This document shows, piece after piece, positions 34,701 through 46,702 of a DNA stretch of 64,000 bases; the first letter of the stretch is position 1, and every line of letters begins with the position of its first letter. The notes under the pieces are model-generated. The model searched no databases, was not told the DNA's origin, and saw only the letters and a program-made list of their open reading frames with translations. The stretch comes from Manihot esculenta (lineage: Eukaryota; Streptophyta; Magnoliopsida; Malpighiales; Euphorbiaceae): NCBI RefSeq assembly GCF_001659605.2, contig NC_035173.2, positions 10,869,065 through 10,933,064 of the forward strand. The letters run 5' to 3'. Both the position numbers and the translations under genes were made by a program.

Positions 34701-37700
34701 ATCTGGTTATGTGTTCCTGTTAAGCGGAGGTGCTGTGGCATGGTCATCACGAAAGCAACCAATAGTAACTTTGTCAACCACAGAAGCTGAATTTGTAGCA
34801 GCTGCTGCGTGTGCCTGTCAGGCTATGTGGATGAGGAGAGTGCTGGAAGATATAAGTCAAGCTCAAGATAAAGCTACAGTTCTAATGTGCGACAATATTT
34901 CAACAATCAAGCTGTCAAGAAATCCTGTTCTACATGGAAGGTCAAAGCACATAAGAGTACGGTTTCACTTTCTTAGAGATTTAGTCAAAGAAGGGATTAT
35001 TGATATGAAATTTTGTGGGACCCAAGACCAGCTAGCAGATATAATGACTAAGCCTCTAAAGTTAGGTGCGTTTCAAAAATTGAAAGAAGGTTTGGGCATG
35101 AGTACATATTCTACTTTGAACTAATTTTTGCTTACAGAAGAAATTTGTTCAAGGGAGGGATTGTTGATAGTTTTAGTCAATAAAAGACCTATTCAGCAGG
35201 AGGAAAATCTTTGCTGTTGCTAGAAGTTAGGAGATCTTATTCTTAGTTTTATTCTTCTGCTGTATTATTTCTTTAGCTTATTCTTCGTTCTATCAGTTTA
35301 TGTAAAGGCTATAAAATGCCTATCAATTGAGTTAATAATTATCATATTGAAAACCCAATTGCTCTGATTTATTATTTCTTGTGAACTTTGTCATGCCTAG
35401 ATATTAGTATCACATGTTAATTTTAAATCTAACGGTCACATTCTTGAATTCAGAAACAGAAAAGATTGGAAGAGATGCAGTACTGTTGTATGGAACTGAG
35501 AAACGAGTCAAAGACTTGATAGGCTCAGAAGAATTTAAAGAAGAGGACAAGAAGGGCATAGATGTGCCTTTCTTCAATTTAGACAGCATTTTAGCTGCTA
35601 CAGATAATTTCTCAGAGGCAAACAAGCTTGGAAGAGGGGGCTTTGGGCCTGTGTACAAGGTAATTTTCAGATTATCCATTGAAGGTTTTTGTTTGGCTTT
35701 TGGCTTAATAACCTGTAAATGTTGGGTTCAAAAACAAGAACACATTAAAAATCCATTTTGAACCTTCATTAAACCCTTACTTGGAATAGCTAATTTTAAA
35801 AAAATTTTAAAAATAAATAATTTTTTTTTTAAATTTTTTGTGTTTAGTAAAACTATTTATATAAAAATTCAATTTTCTTGAATTCTTATGATAATTAATT
35901 TTGAATTAAAAGTAAATCTCAATAAAATTATTAAAATTTTACAAGAAACAAATTCACTTAATGCTATTTTTATCAAAATTACTTAATTAACCTCTCTTAT
36001 AATGAGATAAATTACTATTACAAGTTGAAGGATTACACACCCAGAGTGTTTTCATAGATACATTTAATTTACATAATCCTCCTAAGTCAGTTTAATAAAC
36101 TTAATACAAGTAATTAAAGAAAAAACTTGATATAACAAGCATCTATTACAATTATAAAAATGAATCTAAATCATTATTACTTTATATACTTAAATTATAG
36201 CCATAAATGAATAGTTACATTTATTTTCACCGATACAATAATTATTTACTTATTTTTTCACACAAAAAAATTAAAAATTAAAATTTTATTAAATATAAAA
36301 TAAATTATTTATTAAAATATATTATTATGTGCCGTGAAAAATCTTTTTTTTTATAATTTTAAAAATAATATTATAATTATTGTTAGAATACTGTTAAATA
36401 AACTCTAAAATATGGTAGTATATAAATTATACACGTACATTTACAACGAACATATGGAGACTCTAAGTCTCTAAGTTTAATGCATGCAGTGTGAATCTTA
36501 TATTTATAATAATATAATTCCTTTAGATAAAATTAATAAATTTTAGCTCATTGGTATTGTATTGAACTCAAGTTAAGAGATTTCAAGTTTAAATCTTAGT
36601 TAGATTTTTTGATAGAGGCTATTGCATTTTAGAACGCTAATTTCATAGGGTTTGTAAAATTGTTGCCTTTATAATAATATATTTTAATAAAAAATTTATT
36701 TTATATTTAATAAAATTATAATTTTAGCCCCACTTTTTATTTATTGCTGAAATAAATATAAAAATTTTTAAATTGTTACTATTGACTTATAATTATAATT
36801 AAAATATATCAGGCCACAATTTACGGCTGTAAATGCACGTATATTAATACTATAAGATTTATCACCTCCTATTTAATTAAAAATAATGTAAATATTAAAG
36901 ATAGACAATAACCTTAGTACAAGAATGTATAGATTACATTAACAATAACTTTATTACAAGAATGCATAGATTACATTATAATTGTGATTGCAGTGCAACC
37001 AACAAATTTACTATAATGGGCATGCATTAACAGTAAAAGCACTTCGGTTCTAGGGTATATTTCCAGGAGGTCAGGAAATTGCTATAAAGAGACTTTCAAG
37101 TGTTTCAGTACAGGGGTTAGAAGAATTTAAAAATGAGGTCGTGCTGATTGCAAGACTTCAACATCGGAACCTTGTAAAACTTTTGGGCTATTGCATTCAT
37201 AGAAATGAAAAGATTTTACTCTATGAATACATGCCCAACAAAAGTTTAGATTCTTTTTTATTCGGTAAGTCTCAAAAGGAGTTCCTCGTTCTCATTTCAA
37301 GACAAACTCAATATCTATTCATGTAAACTATGTTGTAAGAATCTCTATTTCCCTTTATTTTTGTGCATGAAAAAATCCCAGATGCAGAACTTGCCATCCT
37401 TCTGAATTGGGAGGTGCGTTTCAACATCATTATGGGAGTTGCTCGAGGACTTGTTTATCTACACCAAGATTCTCGGCTGAGGATTATTCATAGGGATTTG
37501 AAAACAAGCAACATCTTACTAGATGCAGAAATGAACCCCAAGATTTCAGATTTTGGCTTGGCGAGGATATTTGAAGGAAAACAAACAGAGGGAAACACAA
37601 ACAGAGTAGTCGGAACTTAGTAAGTTTACCTCATGCAGTATAAAATATCAAACACAACCCTCAAAGGTTGATTATTTGTATATCACTGCAGAACTTTATA

Positions 37701-38267
37701 TGAGAATTCTCTTCATAATTGTCAAAATGCAGTGGCTATATGTCCCCAGAGTATGCACTAGATGGGATATTCTCAGTCAAATCAGATGCTTTTAGTTTTG
37801 GAGTAGTTGTGCTTGAAATCTTGAGTGGAAGGAGGAGTACCGGAGTATTTAGGCTTGAACAAGGCGAGAACCTTCTGAGTTATGTAAGTTGTACTAATTT
37901 TTCTGGCTCATTTGTCTGTACTTGTTTAATACTTGGTGCTAACGAAGTCTGAAATTTCCAGGCATGGAGATTGTGGAAAGAACAGAAGGCATTGGATTTC
38001 ATGGACAAGACAATAAGTGAAAGTTGTAAGAGTAATGAGTTCTTGAAATGCCTATGTATCGCATTGTTATGCATTCAAGAAGATCCAGCTGATCGGCCTA
38101 CCATGTCAAATGTTTTAACTATGCTCAGTGGTGAAACTGCAACGTTTTCGACACCTAAGCAGCCAGCCTTTTTTGAAAGAGAAGGTATTGCTGATGCAGC
38201 TTCTTCTTCTTCTTCAAGTAAACATGAAATAAGTACCATGTGGACGACTTCCCTTGGAGGAGGCTGA
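28765..38267 (+). CDS. G-type lectin S-receptor-like Ser/Thr kinase, 8 exons (At4g03230-like)
   Basis: Plasma-membrane receptor kinase, probably in defence or self/non-self sensing. Exons with GT-AG borders: 28765-30028, 30169-30663, 30803-30958, 35454-35659, 37054-37264, 37382-37619, 37733-37883, 37962-38267. They total 3027 nt, a whole number of codons (1008 residues). Order: signal peptide (1-28), bulb-type lectin ([20 protein letters not shown]), S-locus glycoprotein and PAN/apple cysteines, then a WAK-type Cys-rich plus EGF-like region in exon 2, one membrane span in exon 3 (about 606-629), and the kinase. Kinase motifs are all present: [13 protein letters not shown] Lys, [17 protein letters not shown]. 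The extra exon-2 ectodomain fits the At4g03230 subgroup. Start chosen at 28765 because a hydrophobic signal follows. Looks functional despite Copia-2 in intron 3. Exact splice sites are predictions. Confidence 0.9.
31010..31014. repeat. Target-site duplication TGCCT, left copy (Copia-2)
   Basis: TGCCT precedes the left LTR and recurs at 35394-35398 after the right LTR. 5 bp, typical of Copia integrase. Confidence 0.97.
31015..31246 (+). repeat. Copia-2 5' LTR
   Basis: 232 bp, TGTTGATAG...ACTTTGTCA; no difference from 35162-35393 seen. Contains GGCTATAAAATGCC, a probable TATA box near 31168. Confidence 0.97.
31249..31260 (+). other. Primer-binding site of Copia-2
   Basis: TGGTATCAGAGC, complementary to the 3' end of initiator Met tRNA, two bases after the LTR. 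Confidence 0.93.
31307..35124 (+). pseudogene. Copia-2 gag-pol polyprotein with deletion in RNase H
   Basis: ATG at 31307 (MSDDKTL); the open frame upstream lacks an ATG. Gag of the UBN2 type (FDGHYDHW), zinc knuckle [14 protein letters not shown] (32043-32084), protease [10 protein letters not shown] (about 32192), integrase ([35 protein letters not shown]), RT with YVDD (about 34330), RNase H. The frame is open to about 34675. There the start of RNase H, about 65 residues by comparison with Copia-1, is missing and the frame shifts, giving a stop at 34723. The rest (from [11 protein letters not shown], about 34684, to 35124) is open in another frame. No other lesion seen. Confidence 0.92.
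35162..35393 (+). repeat. Copia-2 3' LTR
   Basis: Identical by eye to 31015-31246; preceded by the polypurine tract and followed by TGCCT (35394-35398). Confidence 0.97.
35394..35398. repeat. Target-site duplication TGCCT, right copy (Copia-2)
   Basis: Pair of 31010-31014. Confidence 0.97.
35660..37053 (+). other. Intron 4 of the kinase gene, AT-rich
   Basis: Long AT-rich intron between the exon ending in the glycine loop and the exon with the catalytic Lys. It contains a possible SINE relic at 36544-36596 and no coding sequence. Confidence 0.7.
36544..36596 (+). other. tRNA-like A and B box pair (possible SINE relic)
   Basis: TAGCTCATTGG (36544-36554) fits box A and AGTTTAAATCT (36586-36596) approximates box B, with spacing of about 31 bp as in tRNA-derived SINEs. 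No tail or target duplication identified. Confidence 0.35.
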
Positions 38268-40605
38268 TGATGCTAGTTTTCTTTTTCTTTTTTTTCTTTT
38301 TTTTTTGGGGGCCATTTTTGCAAAAATTAAATTTATCTGCATTTTTCCTTGATGAATTTCCATGTGTGTCCATTCAGCAATTGTACAAGGTTGTAAGTTC
38401 ATGGTCTTTGTAATTTCATTAGCCAACGAACCTGCTGTTGTGATCCCTTTTGCAGGTCCAAATTAATCTAGTTTAGAGTATTGTACTTGGAGGAATTACC
38501 ACTGCCGCAAGAGCATTTGAAGCCTCAAGGCAAATTCTCAAAGAAATGGAAAATGTAAGGAGTGGCGACACTAATTTTAAGGGAAATCAAAGAGTACCTT
38601 TTAATTTTGAAAATTTAAAAATATTTTGCTTTAAAAAATCAAAGAGTATAATTCATTAAATTAAACTTTGCTTTAAATTAAAATAAAAATTTTAAAATTT
38701 AGCACCAAGTTGTAAAAAGTCGAAGCCATTTAAAAAAAGATGGAGAAAATGTGAATAGCCCTTACGAAAATGATTTTTGATGCTGTGAAGACAAATTTGG
38801 AATATGTTATAAAAATAATTTAGATTTTAAAATATTTTAATTTATCAATAAATATTTATTTTTTATTTCTCAAATATTTTTAAATTTTAAATACAATTAT
38901 TTCATTTTATAAAATTTTTTTTATGAAATTTTTATTTGTAGTAGATTTCATATTTAAATTTAATATTAAATATAATTATTATAATTTTATATAATTTTAT
39001 TATATTATTTTAAAATTTTTATAATAATTTAAAACGACGAATTTTTTCATTATAAATAGTTTATATTTTCATAAGAAAAAATTTTATATTTTTCTACTTT
39101 ATTTTTTATTTTTATTATACTCCCTGCTGAATCGTAAATTAAAAATAAATTTTTATAATTAAATTAAATTTCAAAAAAAATATATTTTATTATATAAATT
39201 TTAAAATAAAATTTTAAAGACTATTCTATCTTTCCAACCATATTAAAGATTAACCTTTTATCCTTTAATGGGGGAGATAATAATTAAAGGTTTATTTTAG
39301 GATTTTGTTTATAAAAAATTATTGTTGTTAAAAGATGATAGTAGATAATGAAATCAGATAAATTTATTATTATCGATATGTTTATTATTATTTTTAAAAA
39401 AATTTTCTTTCAATTTATAAAAATGATAAACATTTATCAAATATTAAATTTATTGACTCAATTTAAAATGTGTTTGAATAAAAAAATAAAAGAAATTGAA
39501 AATGGATGATAACAGGATCCATAAAATTATATGTATATTTGAAAAGTAAAAATGATAATCAATATTTTTTTATTTTCAAATTATAACAAATTTCTTATTT
39601 TTAATATTTAAAATAGATATCTAATATTTAGATGAATATAAATTAATTTGTGGAATAAATAATTTATTTTTTTAATTACAAATGAGTAAGATGTTTTTTT
39701 AAATGTTTTAAAAAATTACTTAGTTTTTTAAGTAATTTATTATTTTATTAAAATAGAGGTGGACAAAAATATTTAGATAAATTAGATTTAAGAATAACCG
39801 CAAAAATCAAATATAAAAATAGAAATTTAGCTCCACCTTTCAATCCATTAATTACTTCCTTTTAAAATACGTCAATATATATTTATATTTATATATACAT
39901 CATCAATTATAAAGTGATAGGTAGTTGCACTTAAATTTTTTTTATGTGGAGTTTTAGTGATTATTTATTTTTAAAAAATTTAGAATAATAAATTATTATG
40001 GAGTGTTATTACTTTTATGTATACTTACATTTATTTTATTCATAGTAGCTTATGTAGTTAAAACGAAATCGTGTTGTGATTGATCACCCTACAAGAAAGA
40101 AAACGTGAGGTGTTTAGCGCCTATAACAACTATTATGATACTCAAATTAGTAAATTGAAAAAAAGAGAGAATATAAGAAATTGCTTAAAATTCTAAAAGT
40201 AGTTGTATAAGGATGCGTACCTTGATCTCTACGATCATTAGGTTTTGTATTATAAAAAGATAGAGTTAATTATCGTATTTTCTGAAAATATGGTTAGTAT
40301 CGGCTAATTGATAAGGGATCCCATAATTATAGGCATAATGGAGATCTGTTGGATTGTACCTACTAACGGTAACTTTATGTGAAAACTCGACGTATTTAGG
40401 AGAGGGCAAGTCTTGATGAAGAAATGGATGCTACGGTGTCTGTATCTTCCTTTTCACAGGTGAAACTGCGTATCAGTTTATCAAACTCTTACTACGTGCC
40501 CCTGCCTTATGGTGACAGCTCATGGCTTACTTTGTGCGATTATTCTGCTATATTAGAAATTTTCCCACTGATCTTCAATTCTTTAGATTTGAAGGTGATA
40601 ATTGT
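38268..40605. other. AT-rich intergenic region
   Basis: Starts with the kinase 3' untranslated region (a T-rich run at 38278-38306), then very AT-rich sequence with no recognisable gene or element up to the Tekay-A LTR. Confidence 0.5.
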
Positions 40606-41773
40606 TATAATACCCAGCTAGAGTCCGGAAGCGGAATTCTACTTTCCGGTGGAATCCCGGATGTCGGAATCCTCTAGAAGGGTAAGAATTGTTTTTTTTT
40701 TAAGTGTTTAAGTATGTTTTAATGTTTTAAAGTGTAAAGAAAATGAGTTTTTGAAAGAAAAGTACCAAGGAAGAAATGCCAGGTTCGGCCGCCGAAGGTG
40801 ATTTTTGGCCGCCGAACATGCATGAGTTTGGAATCACGTTAGGCCGCCAAAGGTGGTCTGGCCAGCCACCTATAAAAGGCCCTAGGTCGGTGAATGGATA
40901 AGATTTTCTTTTCATCCACAGGTAGAGGTGAGACCATGATCTTCCTTGGGAGATCTTCATGTTTTCTTCAAATCTTACAAAGTTTTGATGGGTTTTATGT
41001 TGTTTTGAAGGTCTTGAGTTAAAAAACCCAACGTTGTGAAGTGTGGAGACTTTGAGGGTGAGTTGCTCCATATCTCCACGATGGGATCGTTTATCTTCTT
41101 ATTTGTAAGAGGTAAGTGAAGATCCTGACCTTCTTGGCATGTTTTATGAAGGTTTTATGGAGTTTTATGGGTAGAAATGCATGATTAGGTTTAGGAGAGT
41201 TTTTGGTTGAGTTGTGGTCAAAGCATGTTGATGTGTTGTTTGTTGGGGTTTTAAGTTAGTTTTGGACCCCTTTGTGCCCATACTTGAGTATATGCAGGTT
41301 GTGGAATTGTGGTTTGCATGTTTGAGTGAAGTTGGGTAAGATTTGCAGGAAGCAGAACAAGGTTCTGCCTTACTGGAGAATCCAGTTTCGGCCGCCAAAG
41401 GAAGGTTCGGCCGCCGAACATGCTAAGGAGGTGGTTTCGGCTGCCTAAGCTTGCCCCCGAAAGTTTGGACTTTCGGCTCTGGAGGGGGGTTTCGGCCGCC
41501 GAAGGTTGGAGACTTTCGTCTCTGGAGAGGACTTTCGGCAACCGAAGTGCCGCCGAAAGTGCTTGAGTTTTGGCTCTGGAAGGGACTTTCGGCCGCCGAA
41601 CCTGCCGCTGAAAGTGCCCTGTCCAGCCTTTTTTTGCATGTTTTATGTGATTGTTTTAGGATGTTTTAGGGGGGTTTTGGGGAGTTTTATAGAGTTGTTC
41701 TTGAGCTAGTTTGGTCCCTCATTTGAGTCCACCTGCGTAGGAACGGACCAGAGGAACCGAAGAGATCAGCAGT
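40606..41773 (+). repeat. Tekay-A 5' LTR, first part
   Basis: Starts TATAATACCC (the TG terminus mutated to TA) and aligns with the 3' LTR from 62594. TATA box at about 40871, splice-donor consensus at 41111/41112. It contains a 54-bp palindrome-array segment (around 41430-41485) that the 3' LTR lacks. Interrupted at AGATCAGCAGT by the hAT element. Confidence 0.92.
41766..41773. repeat. 8-bp target duplication TCAGCAGT, left copy (hAT)
   Basis: TCAGCAGT precedes the hAT terminus and recurs at 46695-46702. Eight base pairs is the hallmark of hAT transposases. Confidence 0.95.
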
Positions 41774-41830
41774 TAGCCTTGTGCAATCGGTCGATTCGGT
41801 TCCGAACCGAACCAAACCAATAAAACCGAA

Positions 41831-42390
41831 AACCGATTTGCTGAAATTTTTAAAACCGAAAAAACCGATTCTGGAGGTATAACCGAACCGATAACCGAAA
41901 TCTGATTTTTTTTTTATTTTTTTTTATTTCTAATTTGCAACTACTTTACACTTTGCAATTGTGCAAACTCTTATATCTTTGTGCTGATTTTGTGGGAGAT
42001 ATTTGTGTATTTGGCCATGTTGAATGCTATAGTCAAAATTTTCTGAAGTCAATACATATCACTAAAGGGTTTTTAAACAAATGGTAAATTATTTTCAAAT
42101 ATGAGTGATGTGCAAGTGCAAGTGGATTTGATTTCTCTTTCTCACAACAAATGCTCAGCAAGTCTACCTTCAAATTATGACTGATGTGCAAACATTATAG
42201 CATTTCACTTACAAGGACAGCATCACATAAGTTACATGAATAAGGATGCAAGAAATTTACAAGCACAAGCCTGTGAGCAACGCTCACAAAAAGAAACCGA
42301 TTTGCTGAAATTTTTAAAACCGAAAAAATCGATTCTGGAGGTATAACTGAACCGAAATCTGTTTTTTTTTTAATTTTTTATTTCTAATTT
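41831..42390. repeat. Duplicated subterminal block of the hAT element
   Basis: About 100 bp at 41831-41936 recurs at 42295-42390 as a direct repeat (AACCGATTTGCTGAAATTTT, GATTCTGGAGGTATAAC, a poly-T run and TTTCTAATTT). The inner copy suggests a former end or an internal duplication. Confidence 0.85.
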
Positions 42391-42784
42391 CAACAAAATA
42401 ATTTAATAAACATTCTACATAAATTTATCAATAAATACTGTCTGAATACACAATGATAATACTTAAAAAGTCCATATACGTCCAGATACATCCATATAAA
42501 ATTTAAAAGTACATATAAAATCAGAATTCCACATAATAAATTCGCCAAAATATATTAAATCCACAACAGTAAATTCACAACAAAATATCATTTCACAAAC
42601 AACTTTTAATAATATATTAAATCCACACGCACACCAGCCTTCAACAGCATATCTGAATCTGATCCCACAAAATATTGAGTTGAAGCATATTTAAAAGACT
42701 GAAATCTGCACATAAAAATATTTAAAAATCACCTTAATTCCTTATCATCAAATAAATTTAAATTTTCAATAGTTAATCTTACAT

Positions 42785-44998
42785 TTATGAGGTAGGAGTA
42801 GAGCATGATCCACCTAAACCATAGGTGATTCCAACAGACGGTAATTCTGCAAATAATAATAAACTAAAAAAAATTTATATATATATATATTGAAATTAAC
42901 ACAAATATGAAAATGTATATAACATATTACATACCTTCTTCAAGCTTTTCAAGTTCCTCTAGATCTTCCTCAACATTTACTTGAACATTTGATGGACGAA
43001 TCCAATCTTGCACACATATCAAGCCCTCAACAATTTTAGGAGTCAGGGAACTCCTGAAGGAATCTAACACTCTTCCACCAGTACTGAAGGCACTCTCTGA
43101 GGCAACTGTAGAAACTGGAATTGCTAATATATCTCTAGCCATTTTTCCTAAAATAGGAAACCTTTCAGAATTTATTTTCCACCATTTCATGACATCAAAA
43201 TCCTCCTTTTCCTCTTGAATTGCCTCACTTAGATACACTTCTAACTCTGTTTTTGAATCAAACCCACCAGATTCCTCCAACTTCTGCTTCTTGTAGTGAT
43301 GCTTCAAAAAGAATTTAGGCTTAGGGTTTATTGAACCGGTAGTAGTGCAACTCCCACTTAATTGTTGTAAACTATTATCATTGATTTGCTCAACATCAGG
43401 TTGATACATTTTTTTGTATTCATTAAACAAATCAAACAAACAACTCTTGACCTTGTTGAATAGCTCTACTCCTTTCTCTTGACCATACATTTGGGAAAAA
43501 GAATACTCCATAAACTCAAATTTGTCACGAGGGTCAAGAACAACAGCAAAATAAATAATTTTATTCATTTTATCCACATCTCCACAATACTTGTCAAATT
43601 TAACCCTCATTCTTTCCCCATAGATTTCATATCAAGATCATTGCTATTAATCCATTGGTTTAAAATAAAGGCTAAGTCACTGATCTCACTGAAAAATAGG
43701 TTTGATGTGACATACCTAGAGCCCGAGATACGCAAAGTGAGCTCATAAAAATGAGCCAACATATCTGCCATCTTTCTAACTTGTGTCCAATCATAATAGT
43801 CAGGTATGCCATTCTCTCCCATATCAATCTTAAACATTGGATCTTGTGACTCGTACCTCTCAAATGCCCTTTCATATTTTTGAACTGTATTCAACATCAG
43901 GTACGTTGAATTCCATCTAGTTGGCACATCTAAACATAATGAAGATTTACTTTCAATTTTTTCATGAAGCACACACTCCTTAAATCTCTTCAACCTAGCT
44001 GGAGAACTCTTTATATATCTTACTGCATCTCGTACTTTCATTACTGAATCATTCACATCTTTTAAGCCATCCTGGACAACTAAATTGATGATATGTGCCA
44101 TACATCTCATATGCAAGTAAATAGAGTTAGCAACACTAACACCCCAATTAGCAAACTTCTTTTTCAAATAAGATATGGCCACATCATTAGAACTAGCATT
44201 ATCAACTGTAATAGTGAACACTTTATCTAACCCCCACTCTAGCAAGCAAGTCTCAATTGCTCTGCCTACTGCTTCACCTTTATGACTTGAAATGGGACAA
44301 AAATTAATGATTCTCTTATGCAACTTCCAATCATTGTCAATAAAGTGAGCAGTTATGCACATGTAATTAATGCGTTGCAATGATGTCCATGTATCTGTAG
44401 TAAGACTCACTCTTTGACAATTTTTCTTAAAAAAAGACCTCAATTTTGATCTCTCCTCAATAAACAAATCATAACAATCACGTGAAATTGTCCAACGAGA
44501 GGGAATCCTAAACCTTGGACAAATTGCTCTCATGAAGCTTCTAAAACCTTCTCCTTCCACAAATCTAAAAGGCAATTCATCAATAATTATCATATGGACA
44601 AGGGCCTTCCTAATTGCATTTTCATCATACTTCCAAGTAGTAAGAGTGCCTAAATCATTCACATCATTGTCACTTGCAGTTTTTTGCAATGATAATTGTG
44701 CTTGTCTAGTCTCAATGGAATGTGGGTGTTTTTTGCATGAATTAAGGTGATTCCTAAGTGCAGTGGTTCCGTTTTTCTTTGGATCACAACAAAATTCCTT
44801 TTTGCAATAATTACACTTACCTTTTAATTCACCTTCACTATTGACAAATCTTGTGAAGTGATCCCAAACTACAGACCTTGGCTTTACTGGTTTTCTCTTG
44901 GCTTTTGATGATGTGGTTAATTCTGTTGAAACGTCAGTACTAGTTTGATTCGAATCACTAGTACTATTTTGAAGTATCTGATCATTTCGTGACTCCAT
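42785..44998 (-). pseudogene. hAT transposase (RICESLEEPER-like), one frameshift
   Basis: ATG at 44998, preceded by TTTTTAG, which may be an acceptor of a leader intron. N-terminal BED zinc finger (CNYCKKEFCC...HLNSC, about 44750-44830), RNase H-like catalytic core (TDTWTSLQ near 44400), and C-terminal hAT dimerisation region (IPVSTVASESAFSTGGRVLD, about 43050-43120). A 1-bp loss near 43610 breaks the frame between the MKSMGK and MRVKFDKYCG segments. The last coding exon is probably separate: donor after 42936, acceptor at 42847, then ELPSVGITYGLGG... to TAA at 42785. Apart from the frameshift it looks complete. Confidence 0.9.
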
Positions 44999-46694
44999 GA
45001 TTCACCTAAAAAGTAACAACAAAATGAAGAGCAAAATGAGTAAATTAACATAATTAACCCAATCAACAGAGTATGTAAATTAAGTCCTCCATCTAGATTC
45101 CAGACACTTTAAGAAAAGAACTTGTGGTACATAAATATTAAATAAATGAACAACAATTTTCTCCAATTATACAAACTAAACTTTCTGCACAATAAAGAGC
45201 TTGCTCAGCCCATAGAACAGCGTCGCTATCCTATTACTTCTTGCTCATTTGGAAGATCAAGTTGGTATTTAATGTGTGAAAAGAACCAAATGCATAAAGA
45301 GATAGAATGCTGCATATAAATTAACTACAACTTTTAGTCCGAACAAGAAAAAAAGAAAAAGAAAACATCATTGCATCTTGATGTTGCTAAGATCACTATA
45401 AAAAAATGAAACTGAAATATGGGGGTCAAAATAGGTGTAATTTTTCTATTCGTTCCTTAATCATCTTTTGTTGTGTTCTCTTGACCCCTAAGCCTTTGAA
45501 CCCTTCACAAGCTAGTCTGTTAAGTTTATAATACTATAAGCAAGAGATGTGTGCTCCACTGAGTCGTGCAACCCAATCAGACACAGCAAGTGCCACAGAC
45601 AAACACCACCACCCAAATTGAAGATTTCATATGCAACAGACAAACACCACCACACAGCAAATGTCTGTTCGAGTTAAATGATAGAAGAGGAACATTGGTT
45701 TTTTTTTAAGGGAAGCCAACACCCAAAAAACAAATAATTGGATAAAACTTCTATTGACGTAATTCTTTTTCAATTACAATAATTATAGGACATTCACGCA
45801 AATAAATCCCCTAAATCATGTAATCACTGTTTCCGGCAAAGTACCAACCCGCTTGATTTTTTTTGTGAAAAAATCAGTATTATCCATACAAACAAATCAA
45901 ATTGGTAATGGCAAAGATTAAAAGTAAACCCAGTAAACCCATACCCAACCCAAGACAAACAAATATTAAAGGTAATAACTAAAGAAAGCTATATGTGTGA
46001 ATACATGAACAAGTATACAGTCATGTTCCAGCTCAACAGGCTCTGGATTGACAATGCTCTTTTTCACAGCTAAATGATACATACATCAAATCACATATTG
46101 AGGGGAAAAAAAGAGAGAAAACACAAGCATCTGAGCCACAGTACAAAAAAGAGGTTGATGGTCAAGTACAAAAGAGAGAAAACACAAATTGCCAAAAGCA
46201 GTAGTACCTCTGCTCTCAAGAGATTAGTCCATGGTCGGCGGCGAAACTCACCAAATCGACGGGAAAGAGGTTGATGGTCGACGGTCGGCGGTCGGAGGTC
46301 GACGAGAAAAAGATTGACGATCGACGTGAAAGAGAAAGAGAGGCCAGGGGGAGGAATCGGGATTCGAGAGAGAGAATAGGGGTTCGGGGGGGAATCGGGT
46401 TCAGGAGAGGAGATTTCAGAATGTGGAGAACGGGATGAATGAAGGGGTTCAGCGAAATCGATTGATGGGGTTAGGCTGCTGCCTGCTGGGTTGGGTTAAC
46501 ATGTTTAAACCGGTTTTTCGATTTTTCGGTTTGATCGGTTATTTAACATGTTTAAACCGAACCGAATCGAAAACCGAATAATTTTAAATATATAAATCGA
46601 ACCAAACCGATCATACCGATTAACCGAACCGAAAAACTGAAATTAATCGGTTCGATTCGGTTTTTCAGTTTAGACCGAAAAACGCTCTCCCCTA
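44999..46694 (-). other. hAT 5' non-coding region
   Basis: Upstream of the transposase on the minus strand; presumably its promoter and leader. GA- and GTCG-rich low-complexity sequence at 46200-46400. No cargo gene recognised. Confidence 0.5.
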
Positions 46695-46702
46695 TCAGCA
46701 GT
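46695..46702. repeat. 8-bp target duplication, right copy (hAT); last 5 bp shared with Tekay-B
   Basis: TCAGCAGT. Its last five bases, GCAGT (46698-46702), also serve as the left target duplication of Tekay-B, whose right copy is at 56461-56465. Confidence 0.95.

Larger units (their letters stand above)
31015..35393 (+). mobile_element. Copia-2: very young Ty1/Copia element in kinase intron 3
   Basis: 4379 bp with LTRs 31015-31246 and 35162-35393, primer site at 31249, polypurine tract AAGGGAGGGA before 35162, flanked by TGCCT. The two LTRs appear identical over all 232 bp, so insertion is very recent. It lies in the same orientation as the host gene, between the membrane-span exon and the juxtamembrane exon. 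An internal deletion in RNase H makes it non-autonomous. Confidence 0.97.
41774..46694 (-). mobile_element. hAT DNA transposon, 4921 bp
   Basis: Flanked by the 8-bp duplication TCAGCAGT. Termini are TAGCCTTGTGC at the left and, read inward from the right, TAGGGGAGAGC: short imperfect inverted repeats of hAT type. Both ends are rich in AACCGA/TCGGTT subterminal motifs (41790-41910 and 46505-46680), likely transposase-binding sites. It encodes one minus-strand BED-finger transposase. It sits in the Tekay-A 5' LTR, directly beside Tekay-B. Confidence 0.94.

Noticed and set aside
46074..46274. Small open frames in the hAT 5' region as a cargo gene
   Set aside because: Short, low-complexity, rich in Lys and Arg from purine-rich sequence, with no recognisable domain.
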